Shown: piece by piece, positions 4,780 through 5,367 of the stretch | Numbering within the stretch: position 1 is the first letter of the stretch | How the letters are laid out: each line of letters opens with the position of its first letter | Origin: Acidobacteriaceae bacterium | GTDB taxonomy: Bacteria; Acidobacteriota; Terriglobia; Terriglobales; Acidobacteriaceae | Direction of reading: 5' to 3' | Assembly (NCBI GenBank): GCA_009781125.1 | Contig: WQYS01000197.1 | Span: forward strand, 1 to 5,367 | DNA: 5,367 nucleotides | The notes under the pieces: model-generated | Database searches by the model: none | Told to the model about the DNA's origin: nothing | What the model saw: the letters and a program-made list of their open reading frames with translations, nothing else | Made by a program: the position numbers and the translations under genes

Positions 4780-5285
4780 TCAGGGGCCGAGCCATTGATA
4801 ACCACCCGCACATCCTTCAACGTAACAACCATGAGAGCAGGATGGCCCGGACATTCCGTAAAGCCGAGTCTGCGGTAGAACGCGCGTGCGCCGTCCGATA
4901 GCGGATGCACGGCGATGCCGCGGATGCCAATGGTGTCGGCAGCGTTGGAGACACGCAGCGCGGCGTCCTTAAATAGGCCTCTGCCGACGCCTCGCCCTGC
5001 CAGCGACAGATCGACCGCCAGACGGCCTAGCATCACTACTGGCACCGGGTTCGGCATGTTGCGGCGGAACCGGCCCGGCAGTCCGTCGAGACCAACCGAG
5101 CCGGAGGCCAGCGCATAATACCCCAGCACCTTGCTGCCCTCGCAGACAACAAACGTGCGGCTGGCACCTTCGGCCTGATTGGCGCGGGCGCGTTTCTTCA
5201 GCCATTCGTCGAGCGAGGGTTCGCCCGAGTGAAAATTTTCTACCTCATGATGGCTGGCCAGCGGCTCCGGCGCGGACAAAGACAT
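4776..5285 (-). CDS. tacT: GNAT acetyltransferase toxin, TacT/AtaT-like
   Basis: 169-residue GNAT protein resembling type II toxins that acetylate the amino group of aminoacyl-tRNA and stop translation. Visible marks: FHSGEPSLDEWLKKRARANQ (18-37) and RTFVVCEGSKVLGYYALASG (43-62), both typical of TacT-like toxins; PVPVVMLGRLAVD (80-92); the acetyl-CoA pyrophosphate loop RGVGRG (98-103, R-x-x-G-x-G); and FYRRLGF (136-142) with candidate catalytic Tyr137. The start ATG at 5285 lies 3 nt after the stop codon of an upstream partial ORF that looks like the C-terminus of a DUF1778 antitoxin; GGGAG overlaps that gene's end, 6 nt before the ATG. The pair is therefore probably one operon whose promoter is beyond the window. 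Its 3' end shares bases with the hpt stop. No active-site loss is visible. The tRNA target is inferred from the family. Confidence 0.87.
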   Translation of the reverse strand: MSLSAPEPLASHHEVENFHSGEPSLDEWLKKRARANQAEGASRTFVVCEGSKVLGYYALASGSVGLDGLPGRFRRNMPNPVPVVMLGRLAVDLSLAGRGVGRGLFKDAALRVSNAADTIGIRGIAVHPLSDGARAFYRRLGFTECPGHPALMVVTLKDVRVVINGSAPD

Positions 5286-5288
5286 CCG

Positions 5289-5367
5289 CTACTCCCACGG
5301 AGCTTTCGTGAGCAGACTCCTGCGCAGATTCCGATTCGGCTGTGCCGGAGCGTCCAGCAGCTTGAGA
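5289..5367 (-). CDS. tacA: C-terminal fragment of DUF1778 (TacA-type) antitoxin, cut by window edge
   Basis: On the minus strand a frame open from base 5366 encodes 25 residues, L-K-L-L-D-A-P-A-Q-P-N-R-N-L-R-R-S and then LLTKAPWE, followed by TAG (5291-5289). A proline/asparagine-containing linker, the pattern L-R-x-L-L and a terminal PWE are typical of the toxin-binding C-terminus of DUF1778 ribbon-helix-helix antitoxins, which sit directly upstream of TacT-like toxins. The DNA-binding N-terminus (roughly 65-70 residues) would lie past the right edge. Only 3 nt separate it from the toxin ATG, so the two are surely cotranscribed. The assignment rests on a short tail plus context. Confidence 0.72.
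   Translation of the reverse strand, partial: LKLLDAPAQPNRNLRRSLLTKAPWE

Noticed and set aside
1..5367. CRISPR array, tRNA, rRNA, insertion sequence or attachment site
   Set aside because: I saw no regularly spaced repeats, cloverleaf-like segments, transposase motifs or flanking duplications.

Overview
The window is 5,367 bp of GC-rich bacterial chromosome with no rRNA, tRNA, insertion sequence or CRISPR array that I can see. The RSH stringent-response protein with a full TGS / zinc-finger / ACT tail and the GDGDYG-type Lgt fit a Gram-negative soil bacterium. My best guess is the Acidobacteriota (Terriglobia), but this is inference from protein 'flavour' and not proven by any marker here.

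Layout, left to right. (1) Bases 1-1508, plus strand: the C-terminal two thirds of a long bifunctional Rel/SpoT (p)ppGpp synthetase-hydrolase, cut by the left edge. (2) Bases 1534-2197, plus strand: a complete toxin-first type II toxin-antitoxin operon of the HigB2/HigA2 kind. A well-formed sigma-70-like promoter has a 17-bp near-perfect palindrome covering its spacer and -10 edge, and the predicted transcript starts on or next to the toxin ATG. The antitoxin overlaps the toxin by ATGA and has a strong Shine-Dalgarno. (3) Bases 2198-2334: a relatively AT-rich intergenic stretch with a weak promoter candidate. (4) Bases 2335-3201, plus strand: a secreted, membrane-anchored DUF2167 protein of unknown function. 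(5) Bases 3241-4107, minus strand: Lgt, the first enzyme of lipoprotein maturation, convergent with the DUF2167 gene and ending at a probable intrinsic terminator that lies inside the end of that gene. (6) Bases 4210-4779, plus strand: hypoxanthine phosphoribosyltransferase (hpt), divergent from lgt across a roughly 100-bp region holding a tandem 9-bp repeat. (7) Bases 4776-5285, minus strand: a GNAT acetyltransferase of the TacT/AtaT toxin type. Its stop codon is interlocked with that of hpt, and the last 25 codons of its presumed DUF1778-type antitoxin run off the right edge.

Functionally, three housekeeping functions (alarmone metabolism, lipoprotein modification, purine salvage) are interspersed with two independent toxin-antitoxin modules. 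Rel and Hpt are linked through guanine nucleotides: Rel consumes GTP/GDP, Hpt regenerates GMP/IMP, and (p)ppGpp is a known inhibitor of Hpt in several bacteria. They are on the same strand but are not in one operon. I see no wholly new multi-gene system. The most unusual signals are the leaderless-type, operator-embedded promoter of the HigBA-like operon, the substitutions at usually essential Lgt positions, and the interlocked convergent gene ends.
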